Of a stretch of 64,000 nucleotides of DNA, positions 36,699 to 44,103 are shown piece after piece. Positions within the stretch are counted from its first letter, which is position 1. Every line of letters starts with the position of its first letter. The position numbers and the translations under genes are program-made. The notes beneath the pieces were generated by a model, which worked only from the letters and a program-made list of their open reading frames with translations, did not search any database and had not been told where the DNA came from. Source of the DNA: Niastella populi (GTDB taxonomy: Bacteria > Bacteroidota > Bacteroidia > Chitinophagales > Chitinophagaceae); NCBI RefSeq assembly GCF_002078015.1, contig NZ_LWBP01000200.1:25339-89338 (forward strand), given 5' to 3'.

Positions 36699-37165
36699 CT
36701 GAAAATTTTTTATTGTTTTGCATACGCCGGATATAACCTTCCCACACAAAATTTTCATAAGCCATCGGCATCATAATGGAAATTTTGCACAGGCAAGTTT
36801 CATATTCCTTTACATTATTTCGTTTGGTTTCAAGCTGAAAATATCTGCTTATCAGTTGATTGCTTAAAAACTTAAGCACTTTTGTTTCTATCACATTTAC
36901 TATCTTAACGCCCGGTTTTGACGCCTAAACGTACAACTGTTCAGCTAAACCCTTTTCCTAAATAAAAAAGCAATAATGGTTAAAAAAAATAGTGTTTCGC
37001 AAAAAAAACATCATTTTATAAAACAATTTTAGTGTTTTTTCGAGCCAGCGTGTACTTAATACGTGTATCAAAACAAAACCTTATTTTTGGGCCGCCTTTC
37101 AAAAGACAGCCTTTAACGATTTCCTTTGCAGATTCGAAGATTTTTAAATAAAACAGATTTTATTC
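36699..37165. other. AT-rich divergent promoter gap before pfkA
   Basis: About 70% A+T with several poly-A runs (37020-37040 region) and no repeat array, unlike most gaps. A -7 box TATTTTTG at 37082-37089 lies 77 bp before the pfkA ATG. Nothing else recognised. Confidence 0.4.
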
Positions 37166-38149
37166 ATGGCAAAAAAGGTGACTAAAATCGGTGTTCTTAC
37201 CTCGGGTGGTGATTCACCAGGTATGAATGCCGCCATACGGGCCGTTGTGAGAACCGGGAACTATTATGGATTGGATGTATTTGGTATTATGCGTGGTTAT
37301 AGCGGTATTATTGAAAATGATATAGTACCCATGCATTCGCGTAGTGTGGCCAATATTATTCAAAGGGGTGGAACGATCCTGAAAACAGCCCGCTGCAAGG
37401 AATTCTTTCAGCCCGAAGGACGTAAGAAAGCTTATGAGAACCTCAAAAAACTGGGCATCGATGGCCTGGTGATCATTGGCGGCGACGGTTCATTCAGAGG
37501 CGCCGACATCTTCAGCCGCGAATTCGACATTCCCTGTATAGGCTTACCCGGCACTATCGATAAAGACATTGCCGGTACCGATTTTACCATTGGTTTCGAC
37601 ACTGCCGTAAACACTGCGGTAGAAGCGATAGATAAAATTCGCGATACAGCCGATGCGCACGACCGTTTGTTCATTATTGAAGTAATGGGTCGCGATGCCG
37701 GTTATATTGCCCTGCACAGTGGTATTGCCACCGGTGCGGAACATATTTTGATACCGGAACGTAAAACAGATATTGAAGAGCTGGTTGCGTCGTTACAGGA
37801 AAAAGAACGCCGCAAAAAACTCGTGAACATGGTAGTGGTTGCCGAAGGCGATGAGTTCGGCGGCGCCAATGAAGTAGCCAAGGTAGTAAAAGAACGCCTT
37901 CCGTTCACCGACACCCGGGTTTGTATCCTCGGCCATATTCAACGCGGTGGCTCACCTACCTGTTTAGACAGGCTGATAGCCAGCCGCATGGGTTATGCCG
38001 CCGTAGAATCGTTACTCGAAGGCCGTCATAATGTAATGGTGGGTATCTTAAACAACCGCATGCATTACACCCTGCTTGAAAGAGCGGTAAAATCGAAACA
38101 AAAGATCAGCGACGAATGGATCAAGATCGTAAAGATCCTGGCCAGCTAA
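37166..38149 (+). CDS. pfkA: ATP-dependent 6-phosphofructokinase
   Basis: 327 residues, bacterial length. Phosphorylates fructose 6-phosphate in glycolysis. GVLTSGGDSPGMNAAIRA at the N-terminus, GGDGS (105-109) marking ATP rather than pyrophosphate use, PGTIDKD (catalytic Asp132; the common Asn of TIDND is Lys), EVMGRDAGYIAL, and GHIQRGGSPT binding the effector or sugar phosphate. Pyruvate kinase follows 68 bp downstream on the same strand, so the two regulated glycolytic steps are paired. Confidence 0.97.
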   Translation: MAKKVTKIGVLTSGGDSPGMNAAIRAVVRTGNYYGLDVFGIMRGYSGIIENDIVPMHSRSVANIIQRGGTILKTARCKEFFQPEGRKKAYENLKKLGIDGLVIIGGDGSFRGADIFSREFDIPCIGLPGTIDKDIAGTDFTIGFDTAVNTAVEAIDKIRDTADAHDRLFIIEVMGRDAGYIALHSGIATGAEHILIPERKTDIEELVASLQEKERRKKLVNMVVVAEGDEFGGANEVAKVVKERLPFTDTRVCILGHIQRGGSPTCLDRLIASRMGYAAVESLLEGRHNVMVGILNNRMHYTLLERAVKSKQKISDEWIKIVKILAS

Positions 38150-38217
38150 TTATACTGACGAATACCAGAAACCTGTATCGGATAAACCTGAAAATTTAGA
38201 ATCAAGAAATTAATACA

Positions 38218-39711
38218 ATGGCAAGAGATTTAACCAAGTACCTGCATAATGAAATGGATAAGGAAGCAGGCATACAGCATACTATACATAGAACTAAGAT
38301 CGTAGCTACTGTGGGCCCTGCCTGCGACACTTACGAAAAACTGTTGGAACTGGTGAAAGCAGGGGTTAATATTTTCCGCCTCAATTTCTCTCACGGCACC
38401 CATGAGAACAAAGCCCAGATCATAGAGCACATCCGTGCCATCAATTCAAAAGAACCTTACAACATCTCGATCCTGGCCGACCTGCAGGGTCCCAAATTAC
38501 GCGTTGGTGAAATAGAGAACGGCGCCCTGCTCATCGAGCCCGGCGATATCCTCACTTTTACTTCTAAAGAAAAAGTAGTAGGCACCAAAGAAAAGATCTA
38601 TGTTTCGTACCCCAACCTGCACGAAGATGTGGAAGTAGGCAACAAGATCATGATCGACGATGGTAAACTGGAAGTGGTTGTTACCGAAATCACCAAAGCA
38701 GGCGATGTGAAAGTAAAGGTTACCTATGGCGGTCTGCTGTTACCCAAAAAAGGCGTTAACCTGCCCGATACGAAAATCTCCCTTCCGGCTTTAACCGAAA
38801 AAGATTTGATCGACCTCGATTTTATCATTGGCCAGAAAGTTGACTGGGTAGCCCTTTCGTTCGTTCGTAAAGCAGACGATATCGTGGACCTGAAAAGAAG
38901 ACTGCATGAAGCGAAAAGCAAATCGAAAGTTATTGCTAAAATAGAAATGCCTTCGGCCCTGGTCGACCTGCGCAATATCATCCTTGAATCGGATGGCGTA
39001 ATGGTGGCCCGTGGCGACCTCGGTGTTGAGCTGCCCGTTGAAAAAGTACCGATGGCACAACGCGACATCATTCGTAAATGTATCCACCGCGCCAAACCGG
39101 TTATCGTGGCTACACAAATGATGGAAAGTATGATCGACCGCGTAAAACCCAACCGCAGTGAGATCACCGACGTGGCCAATGCCGTTCTGGAAGGCGCCGA
39201 TGCGGTGATGCTGAGTGGGGAAACCGCTACCGGCAAACACCCGGCCCTGGTGGTTGAAACCATGCGCAAGATCATTCTCGAAGTAGAACGTACCGAATAC
39301 CGTTATAACCGCGAAGAGGACCTGAAGCCCTTACCGCACTCTCCTTCGTTCCTGAGCGACGCCATTTGCTACAATGGTTGTAAACTGGCCAAGGATACCA
39401 AGGCAGATGCACTGATAGGGATGACGCAAAGCGGTTACACCGCCTTTGTGCTCAGCAGCTATCGCCCCTACTCGCCGCTGTACATCTTTACCAAGGAAAA
39501 AACGCTGGTAAACCAGTTGAGCTTAAGCTGGGGTGTGCGCGCCTTCTTCTATGACGAGGAAGAAAGCCTCGACGATATCATGTTCGACCAGATCAAGATC
39601 CTGAAAGAAAGAGGTTTCCTTAAAGCCGGCGATGTGGTGGTAAACACCGGTAGTACGCCCATACACCTGCACATACCTACCAACGTAGTGAAGATCACGA
39701 AAGTAGACTAG
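38218..39711 (+). CDS. pyk: Pyruvate kinase
   Basis: 497 residues. Makes pyruvate and ATP from phosphoenolpyruvate. RTKIVATVGPACDTYEKL, FRLNFSHGTHENK, ILADLQGPKLRVGE, catalytic lysine in IAKIEMPSALVDL (IxKIE), VMVARGDLGVELP, ATQMMESMI, EITDVANAVLEGADAVMLSGETATGKHP and a C-terminal domain (about 360-497) with a possible effector site. The N-terminal 20 residues before HRTKIVATVGP form a short extension. A perfect terminator follows. Confidence 0.97.
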   Translation: MARDLTKYLHNEMDKEAGIQHTIHRTKIVATVGPACDTYEKLLELVKAGVNIFRLNFSHGTHENKAQIIEHIRAINSKEPYNISILADLQGPKLRVGEIENGALLIEPGDILTFTSKEKVVGTKEKIYVSYPNLHEDVEVGNKIMIDDGKLEVVVTEITKAGDVKVKVTYGGLLLPKKGVNLPDTKISLPALTEKDLIDLDFIIGQKVDWVALSFVRKADDIVDLKRRLHEAKSKSKVIAKIEMPSALVDLRNIILESDGVMVARGDLGVELPVEKVPMAQRDIIRKCIHRAKPVIVATQMMESMIDRVKPNRSEITDVANAVLEGADAVMLSGETATGKHPALVVETMRKIILEVERTEYRYNREEDLKPLPHSPSFLSDAICYNGCKLAKDTKADALIGMTQSGYTAFVLSSYRPYSPLYIFTKEKTLVNQLSLSWGVRAFFYDEEESLDDIMFDQIKILKERGFLKAGDVVVNTGSTPIHLHIPTNVVKITKVD

Positions 39712-39800
39712 AATGGTTTGTGGTATATGGTTTGTTGTTTGTGGTTCTTTTATTTCAGACTAATAAGCAATTGCAGACCTCGCTAATATTCAGCCGAAAC
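39712..39800 (-). repeat. AACCATA/AACCACA heptamer array with GCGAGGTCTGCAATTGC tail
   Basis: Read on the minus strand: GCGAGGTCTGCAATTGCTTATTAGTC, then AAAGAACCACAAACAACAAACCATATACCACAAACC. The same order occurs at 42200-42400, 49970-50180, 58130-58265 and 59206-59350. Confidence 0.8.
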
Positions 39801-39818
39801 ATAGTATTAAAATAGGTG

Positions 39819-39850
39819 AAACGGCGCGTTTAAAAAACGCGCCGTTTTTT
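39819..39850 (+). terminator. Rho-independent terminator of pyk
   Basis: Perfect 13-bp stem AAACGGCGCGTTT/AAACGCGCCGTTT, loop of three, run of T. Confidence 0.93.
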
Positions 39851-39875
39851 TATCTTATACACGCCTTCCGTAAAA

Positions 39876-39904
39876 CAAAATGGCGCCCGTATAAAGGCGC
39901 CATT
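39876..39904 (-). terminator. Rho-independent terminator of the downstream lipoprotein-like gene
   Basis: Minus strand AATGGCGCC/GGCGCCATT (perfect 9 bp), then TTGTTTTA. Lies 25 bp after the gene's stop. Confidence 0.82.
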
Positions 39905-39928
39905 CAGAAAAATATTTCAAACCAATTC

Positions 39929-40981
39929 TTACTGGTACTGAATGTAGATCGGTTGTGGTTTTAACTTCAGCACTTCCGCCGGCTGCAGCACATGGCTGTT
40001 GGCCTCCCGCAGATCGTTCTTGTAGAATATTTTAAAACCGGTGAACTGTACAGGCTCCTTATAAACGAACTGTTTGTAGGTATTGAACTTACGCGCCTGG
40101 TGCCCCCAGCCATCCATATCCATAACTATCTGAACTTCAGGCTGTAATTTAATCTGCTGGTAATTAGTGACCATGGCCTTTGTAAAACGGTGCACTACCA
40201 GGATCTTGGGTGGCAGGTTATAGGTTTTAACCAGTTTTGCAAGGTAGTTTGTAGTCCAGTTGATATCTGCCGCATCAAATGTGCCGATCACCGAACCAGG
40301 CTTTTTGCCGGTTTTCATGGAGAACTCGGGGTCGATGCCAAAATGCACGTTGGGCAGCTTCAACCATTTTTCAAGCCTTGGCACCTCTTCCTGCAGCGTA
40401 CTTAAAGCAACCTGAATATCAAGGAATACCAACGCGTTCATTTTACCGGCCATATTAATAGCCCTTTCAATATGTGCAGCAGGCATCCGCAAACGGTATT
40501 TGCCATCTTCGCCCGGACTGCCCTGCGCCGTAAGCGCTATATAATGAATGGCAGGAACAACTTCCACAGCCGTATCGGCCGCATGCCATTTCTTTACTTC
40601 ATTTTTTAATTTTTCAATCACCACATCCTCCGGATATTCACCCAGTACGCCCATTCTTTTTGAATAGAAATTACCATAATACGATACCACGCGTTTGAAA
40701 GGGAGAATAGCGCCTGGCAAAGGATAAGCGCCTTTTACCGGCCATTTACCGCTTGAATCGCCATTGGCATTCCTTTGAAGCATGGCATTGAATAAGGCCG
40801 TATCAAGCGGTGGCAATGAAGGTTTTACAACCTCCGTGTCACTTTTTAATGCGGTCTTTTCATTGGCTTCGGCCAGAACCGCTTCCCCCTTTGCATTACC
40901 GGGTTTGCACATGCTGAAAGACAATGAGGAAACGGAGAGTACAAATAGTGCGCCTGTCCATATAAGGGCAGATTTCTTCAT
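39929..40981 (-). CDS. Exported TIM-barrel-like protein of unknown function
   Basis: 350 residues from ATG 40979-40981; the longer frame to 41032 would put 17 residues before the signal peptide. Signal MKKSALIWTGALFVLSVSSL then SMCKP, perhaps a lipoprotein Cys25, though the lipobox is poor. A linker is followed by a domain (about 85-350) with KRVVSYYGNFYSKRMGVLGEYP, NALVFLDIQVALSTLQEEV, HFGIDPEFSMK, VIGTFDAADINWTTNYLAKLV and KILVVHRFTKAMV: a repeating beta-alpha pattern with acidic residues at strand ends, like a glycosidase-type TIM barrel. Similar proteins occur in Actinobacteria; no activity is known to me. Confidence 0.75.
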   Translation of the reverse strand: MKKSALIWTGALFVLSVSSLSFSMCKPGNAKGEAVLAEANEKTALKSDTEVVKPSLPPLDTALFNAMLQRNANGDSSGKWPVKGAYPLPGAILPFKRVVSYYGNFYSKRMGVLGEYPEDVVIEKLKNEVKKWHAADTAVEVVPAIHYIALTAQGSPGEDGKYRLRMPAAHIERAINMAGKMNALVFLDIQVALSTLQEEVPRLEKWLKLPNVHFGIDPEFSMKTGKKPGSVIGTFDAADINWTTNYLAKLVKTYNLPPKILVVHRFTKAMVTNYQQIKLQPEVQIVMDMDGWGHQARKFNTYKQFVYKEPVQFTGFKIFYKNDLREANSHVLQPAEVLKLKPQPIYIQYQ

Positions 40982-41280
40982 GGTAATTGATTTTTTAACG
41001 GAAGGCCACCAGGCCTTAATTTGATGATTCATAAGTTGCTCTACGGAAGGGGAATAAAGATCGGGTAATTTGCTAACAACGCATTATATGTGAATATATT
41101 TTAGCAGCCGATTGATTTAGCAGGGTTTTTACATTTTATATTTTAATGTGCCGCGCCACCCGTTGTAAATAAACCAGTGTAACTTTATAAGCACTTAATA
41201 TGTTAGCGGGTAACTCCCGGCATCATCACGTTGAAAGGGTTTACCCATTAGCATTTTTACAAATCTTTAAATGTCATGCC
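40982..41280. other. Divergent gap, nothing recognised
   Basis: AT-rich, no repeat array, no clear promoter box, between the TIM-barrel gene (minus) and doxX (plus). Confidence 0.3.
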
Positions 41281-41712
41281 ATGGGTACGCTTCAACAAAT
41301 TCACCGGTGGAGCCTCGCGCATCACCCCCGCTGGCTGGTTGTTTTGCGGGTAGCTTTAGGCATCTGTCTCTTCTTTAAAGGCATATTTTTCCTTGCAAAT
41401 ACATCAACGCTTGAAGAACTGGTAAGGGGCAGCCTGGTGGCCAACCGGGCCGACTGGATGGCGATCTTTATAACCTGGTCGCACCTGCTGGGCGGCTTTT
41501 TGATAATCATCGGGTTGCTTACGCGGTGGGCTGTTTTGTTGCAGATACCCATACTGATGGGCGCCATCGTATTTGTCAATACCCAACGGGATGCATTTGG
41601 CCCCTTTGAACTGCCATTTGCGTTCATCATCCTGTTGTTACTGATCCTGTTCCTGATAGAAGGAGGCGGGCCGGTGTCGCTCGATAATTTTTTCAGTAAA
41701 CACCAGGCGTGA
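41281..41712 (+). CDS. DoxX-like membrane protein
   Basis: 143 residues from ATG 41281; the frame is open from 41200 but the first 27 residues (HHHVERVYP) lack family character. Four membrane helices: about 21-43 (VVLRVALGICLFFKGIFFL), 63-83 (FITWSHLLGGFLIIIGLLT), 88-104, 115-133 (FAFIILLLLILFLIEGGG). DoxX/SURF4-like fold with LRxxLGxxxFxKG and GGxLIxxGLLT. Function in this phylum is unclear. Confidence 0.85.
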   Translation: MGTLQQIHRWSLAHHPRWLVVLRVALGICLFFKGIFFLANTSTLEELVRGSLVANRADWMAIFITWSHLLGGFLIIIGLLTRWAVLLQIPILMGAIVFVNTQRDAFGPFELPFAFIILLLLILFLIEGGGPVSLDNFFSKHQA

Positions 41713-41713
41713 G

Positions 41714-41800
41714 AATTCGGGATTTTGGGATTTTGAGATTTATGAGAATATTCAAACCGGATCCAATCACTAAATTTTTAAATCTCAAAACCAGCAATCA
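41714..41800. repeat. Inverted TTTTGGGA/TCTCAAAA word pair
   Basis: GGGATTTTGGGATTTTGAGATTTATGAG on the plus strand (41720-41747) and reverse words TTTTTAAATCTCAAAACC (41774-41791), between convergent doxX and queD. Weak. Confidence 0.5.
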
Positions 41801-42157
41801 TTACTCCCCCTCATAAATTACTCCAGAGGTAGGCGTTTCATGCAGTTCGATCCGGTGCATGGCGGGCAGGGCTGGTTTTAACTGATCCCAGATCCATACC
41901 GCTATCAACTCGCAGGTGGGATTCTCCAGCCCCGGCAGGTCGTTCATCAGCTTATGGTCGAGCTGGGTCACAACCGGTTTGATGATCTTTTTCAGTTCAG
42001 CGAAATCAATGATCCAGCCGAATTTGGGATCGGGTTTGCCTTTCAGCCATACCCGCAAACGATAGGTATGGCCGTGAATGTTCTTACATTTATGCCCTTC
42101 CGGCACGTTGGGTAAAAAATGGGCTGAATCGAATGTAAATTCTTTGTAGAGCAGCAT
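41801..42157 (-). CDS. queD: 6-carboxytetrahydropterin synthase
   Basis: 118 residues. Second step of queuosine/7-deazaguanine synthesis, from dihydroneopterin triphosphate. Zinc ligands His13 (FDSAHFLP), His28 and His30 (IHGHTYRL); catalytic Cys24 (HKCKN); LDHKLMNDL with the Asp-His pair; TCELIAVWIWDQL; and the C-terminal Glu (ELHETPTSG). queG, a later step of the pathway, is at 58.2 kb. A -7 box TACCTTTG is 17 bp upstream. Confidence 0.96.
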   Translation of the reverse strand: MLLYKEFTFDSAHFLPNVPEGHKCKNIHGHTYRLRVWLKGKPDPKFGWIIDFAELKKIIKPVVTQLDHKLMNDLPGLENPTCELIAVWIWDQLKPALPAMHRIELHETPTSGVIYEGE

Positions 42158-42173
42158 AACTTAATTGAAGGCG

Positions 42174-42181
42174 CAAAGGTA
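42174..42181 (-). promoter_or_regulatory. -7 box of queD
   Basis: Minus-strand TACCTTTG. No -33 TTG at proper distance. Confidence 0.45.
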
Positions 42182-42189
42182 TGTTTTAT

Positions 42190-42545
42190 TTCGAACCCAT
42201 AAGTATTTGCCAACCCCCTGAGATGGTTTGTGGTTATGGTTTGTTGTTTGTGGTTCTTTAGTGGCAGTTTATGGTTTTTGGTTTATTGTTTATGGTTCTT
42301 TTGTTCGGGATCAATAAGTAATTGCAGGATTCGCGACGATTTGTTTGTTGTTTGTAGTTTCTTTCATTCGAAACTCATAACTATTTGCCGGCCTCGCCCT
42401 GGGCTTTCTGTTTTCGCCTTTCAGCTGTATTCGTATTCTGTATTTGCTTGCGGCTTGCAGCTTGCAGCGTGCAGCTGTATTTGTATTGCTTTAGGCTCTC
42501 AGCTTATAGCTTGCAATTTACAGCTGTATTCACCAACCCCGGCAA
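42190..42545 (-). repeat. Large composite heptamer array
   Basis: AACCATA/AACCACA heptamers (minus strand) interrupted twice by a CGAGCCTGCAATTAC-type spacer (42225-42380), then a conserved core, then GCTGAAA/GAATACA/GCTGCAA heptamers (42420-42535). Bases 42382-42431 are identical at 49 of 50 positions to the reverse complement of 63951-64000. Open frames inside (for example 42385-42579) are array translations. Confidence 0.88.
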
Positions 42546-42583
42546 ACCAAATTGCCAGGGCTGTTATGGGTTTTTCTGATGTT

Positions 42584-42769
42584 CTATTTATGAAGCGTGA
42601 TGGTTCCCAAATCGGTTTCCTTTCCAACAGTTACCGATACATTGTTGATGGTGGTATCCTGGTAACCATTGCCGGCGTTTACAAATACCGAGTAAATTCC
42701 TGAATCGAGCCCGCGCACTTTGAAGCGGCCATCGCGCCAGGGGAAGGCATACGCCTGTATTTGGGGCAT
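42584..42769 (-). pseudogene. Fragment of a carboxypeptidase-regulatory-like/DUF4382-type domain
   Basis: 61 codons. DGRFKVRGLDSGIYSVFVNAG and VSVTVGKETDLGTITLHK are the last strands of the small beta-sandwich (CarboxypepD_reg-like) of exported lipoproteins. The first ATG follows immediately after an intrinsic terminator (42770-42793), and there is no signal peptide or first half of the domain, so the 5' part of the gene has been lost. It might still be expressed from the ATG, but I consider it a remnant. Confidence 0.5.
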
Positions 42770-42793
42770 AAAAAAAGCTCCCTGGCGGGGAGC
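42770..42793 (-). terminator. Intrinsic terminator directly upstream of the gene fragment
   Basis: Minus strand GCTCCC/GGGAGC with loop CGCCA followed by seven T that run into the ATG at 42769. Confidence 0.8.
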
Positions 42794-43160
42794 ATCTATG
42801 AACAGGCAATCGTTATAATTTTAATCGTTAACCAAAGTTTCTTTTTTCTGCTGAAATTAACAAACGTTAGCAGGCAAATGGCTGCCAACCGGGGCCTGCA
42901 GAACACACATTAAATAATATCACATATTTAATATCTGAATAACTTTCTCTTAATTTCTCCTGCTGTTACCGCATGCACCTGCAATTTATTTCATCACATT
43001 TTCACTTTAAAGCGCATTCAACGTTAAAAAGTACAGTTCTGGCTATAATTGCTAAATCCCAGAAAAGGCTAAAAAAAAAATTAAATTTTTTTTAAAATAC
43101 CCGCTTTCAGGAGCTGTTTTCAGGTAAAACTTCAGGCTTCTACCCTTAAAAGCACAAAAA
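42794..43160. other. AT-rich gap without recognised gene
   Basis: Long A and T runs around 43070-43100; no repeat array, RNA or open frame that looks coding. Confidence 0.3.
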
Positions 43161-43184
43161 AGGGTATTGTAAAAACAACACCCT
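43151..43184 (-). terminator. Rho-independent terminator of the DsbA-like gene
   Basis: Minus strand AGGGTGTTGT/ACAATACCCT (one G-T pair), loop TTTT, then six T. Confidence 0.85.
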
Positions 43185-43222
43185 GATATACTATTGGTTT
43201 TTCCTATTTCAACTCCTTCCTG

Positions 43223-43780
43223 TTATGCCCGTTTCCGTTTTGCATCTGTACACGCCAGGTCGATGGCTTTTGAAATTTCAGGCTGACTAAGCCTTCCATC
43301 ATACACCTGGCCATTGATATACAAGGTAGGCACGGTACGGATGCCTTTTGCCAGCGCTTCCAGCAGATCGGTGCGAACCGTCCACCCGTATTTGCTCTCC
43401 ACAAGGTCGGGTAGGAAATTCTTGCTGGTCACTCCAGCCTCCCGGGCGTATTCCCGTAAGCTGATGGTGCCCAGCCGGCGATTATGCGCATACAACAGGT
43501 TGTGCATTTCCCAGAATTTGCCTTCCTGGGCAGCGGCAATAGCCGCTTCTGCCGCCTTATGCGCATGCTGATGAATCTGAGTTAAAGGGAAATGCCGGTA
43601 ATTAAGCTTTACCTTTTTGCCATGCGACTCCATCAACTTTACGATCACCCGGTGTACTTTGGCACATTCCTCACTCTCGTAATCGCCATAAAAGACAATG
43701 CTTACCGGCGCATCGGGGTCGCCGGCCCATAGTCCTTTGGTTGAAATGATCTCCTTGTTCTTATCATTCTTAATTGGCAT
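43223..43780 (-). CDS. DsbA/thioredoxin-fold protein with SxxC instead of CxxC
   Basis: 185 residues, no signal peptide, so probably cytoplasmic. DsbA-like fold: GDPDAPVSIVFYGDYES at the start of the domain, helical insertion (about 60-130) with LNYRHFPLTQIHQHAHKAAEAAIAAAQ, and the cis-Pro loop TVPTLYINGQVYDG followed by the last helix. In relatives the strand GDY/F-E is followed by CP(Y/F)C; here it is S36-E-E-C39, so the first redox Cys is lost. It cannot be a normal dithiol oxidoreductase; a monothiol or binding role is possible. The basic tail KRKRA is unusual. Confidence 0.85.
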   Translation of the reverse strand: MPIKNDKNKEIISTKGLWAGDPDAPVSIVFYGDYESEECAKVHRVIVKLMESHGKKVKLNYRHFPLTQIHQHAHKAAEAAIAAAQEGKFWEMHNLLYAHNRRLGTISLREYAREAGVTSKNFLPDLVESKYGWTVRTDLLEALAKGIRTVPTLYINGQVYDGRLSQPEISKAIDLACTDAKRKRA

Positions 43781-43823
43781 ATTTACTCCTCTTTCATTTG
43801 TTTTTGTTATGACTTAATTAAAA

Positions 43824-43852
43824 AGGCCACTCTACCTGTAGCAGAGTGGCCT
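43824..43852 (-). terminator. Candidate terminator of clpB
   Basis: Perfect 10-bp stem AGGCCACTCT/AGAGTGGCCT; on the minus strand it is followed by TTTTAATTAAG. It lies 250 bp after the clpB stop. Confidence 0.65.
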
Positions 43853-43894
43853 GGTTCAAATTCATACATCCTCAGCATCTATTACCTATCAAAC

Positions 43895-43951
43895 AAAACC
43901 TGTCAGGTCTTCCCCAAAATCCTGTACCCCGTATCAGACCTGACAGGCTTT
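43895..43951. repeat. Perfect 12-bp inverted repeat CCTGTCAGGTCT
   Basis: CCTGTCAGGTCT (43899-43910) and AGACCTGACAGG (43936-43947) with 25 bases between, flanked by AAAA and CTTTT. CCTGTCAGG is itself nearly palindromic. This word recurs widely in genomes of the phylum, as far as I know, as a dispersed intergenic palindrome. Confidence 0.7.
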
Positions 43952-44103
43952 TCACATATTCTCTCTCACTCACTTCTTTAATAACATCGGTTCTATCATT
44001 TAGTTGGTAGCCCGCCTCACTTTCCTGTCTTTTAACGATTCGTTGGCACCCTCCCGGCATCACCCGGCAGGGGGAGGATATTATCAACTTTTCAACTTAC
44101 CAT

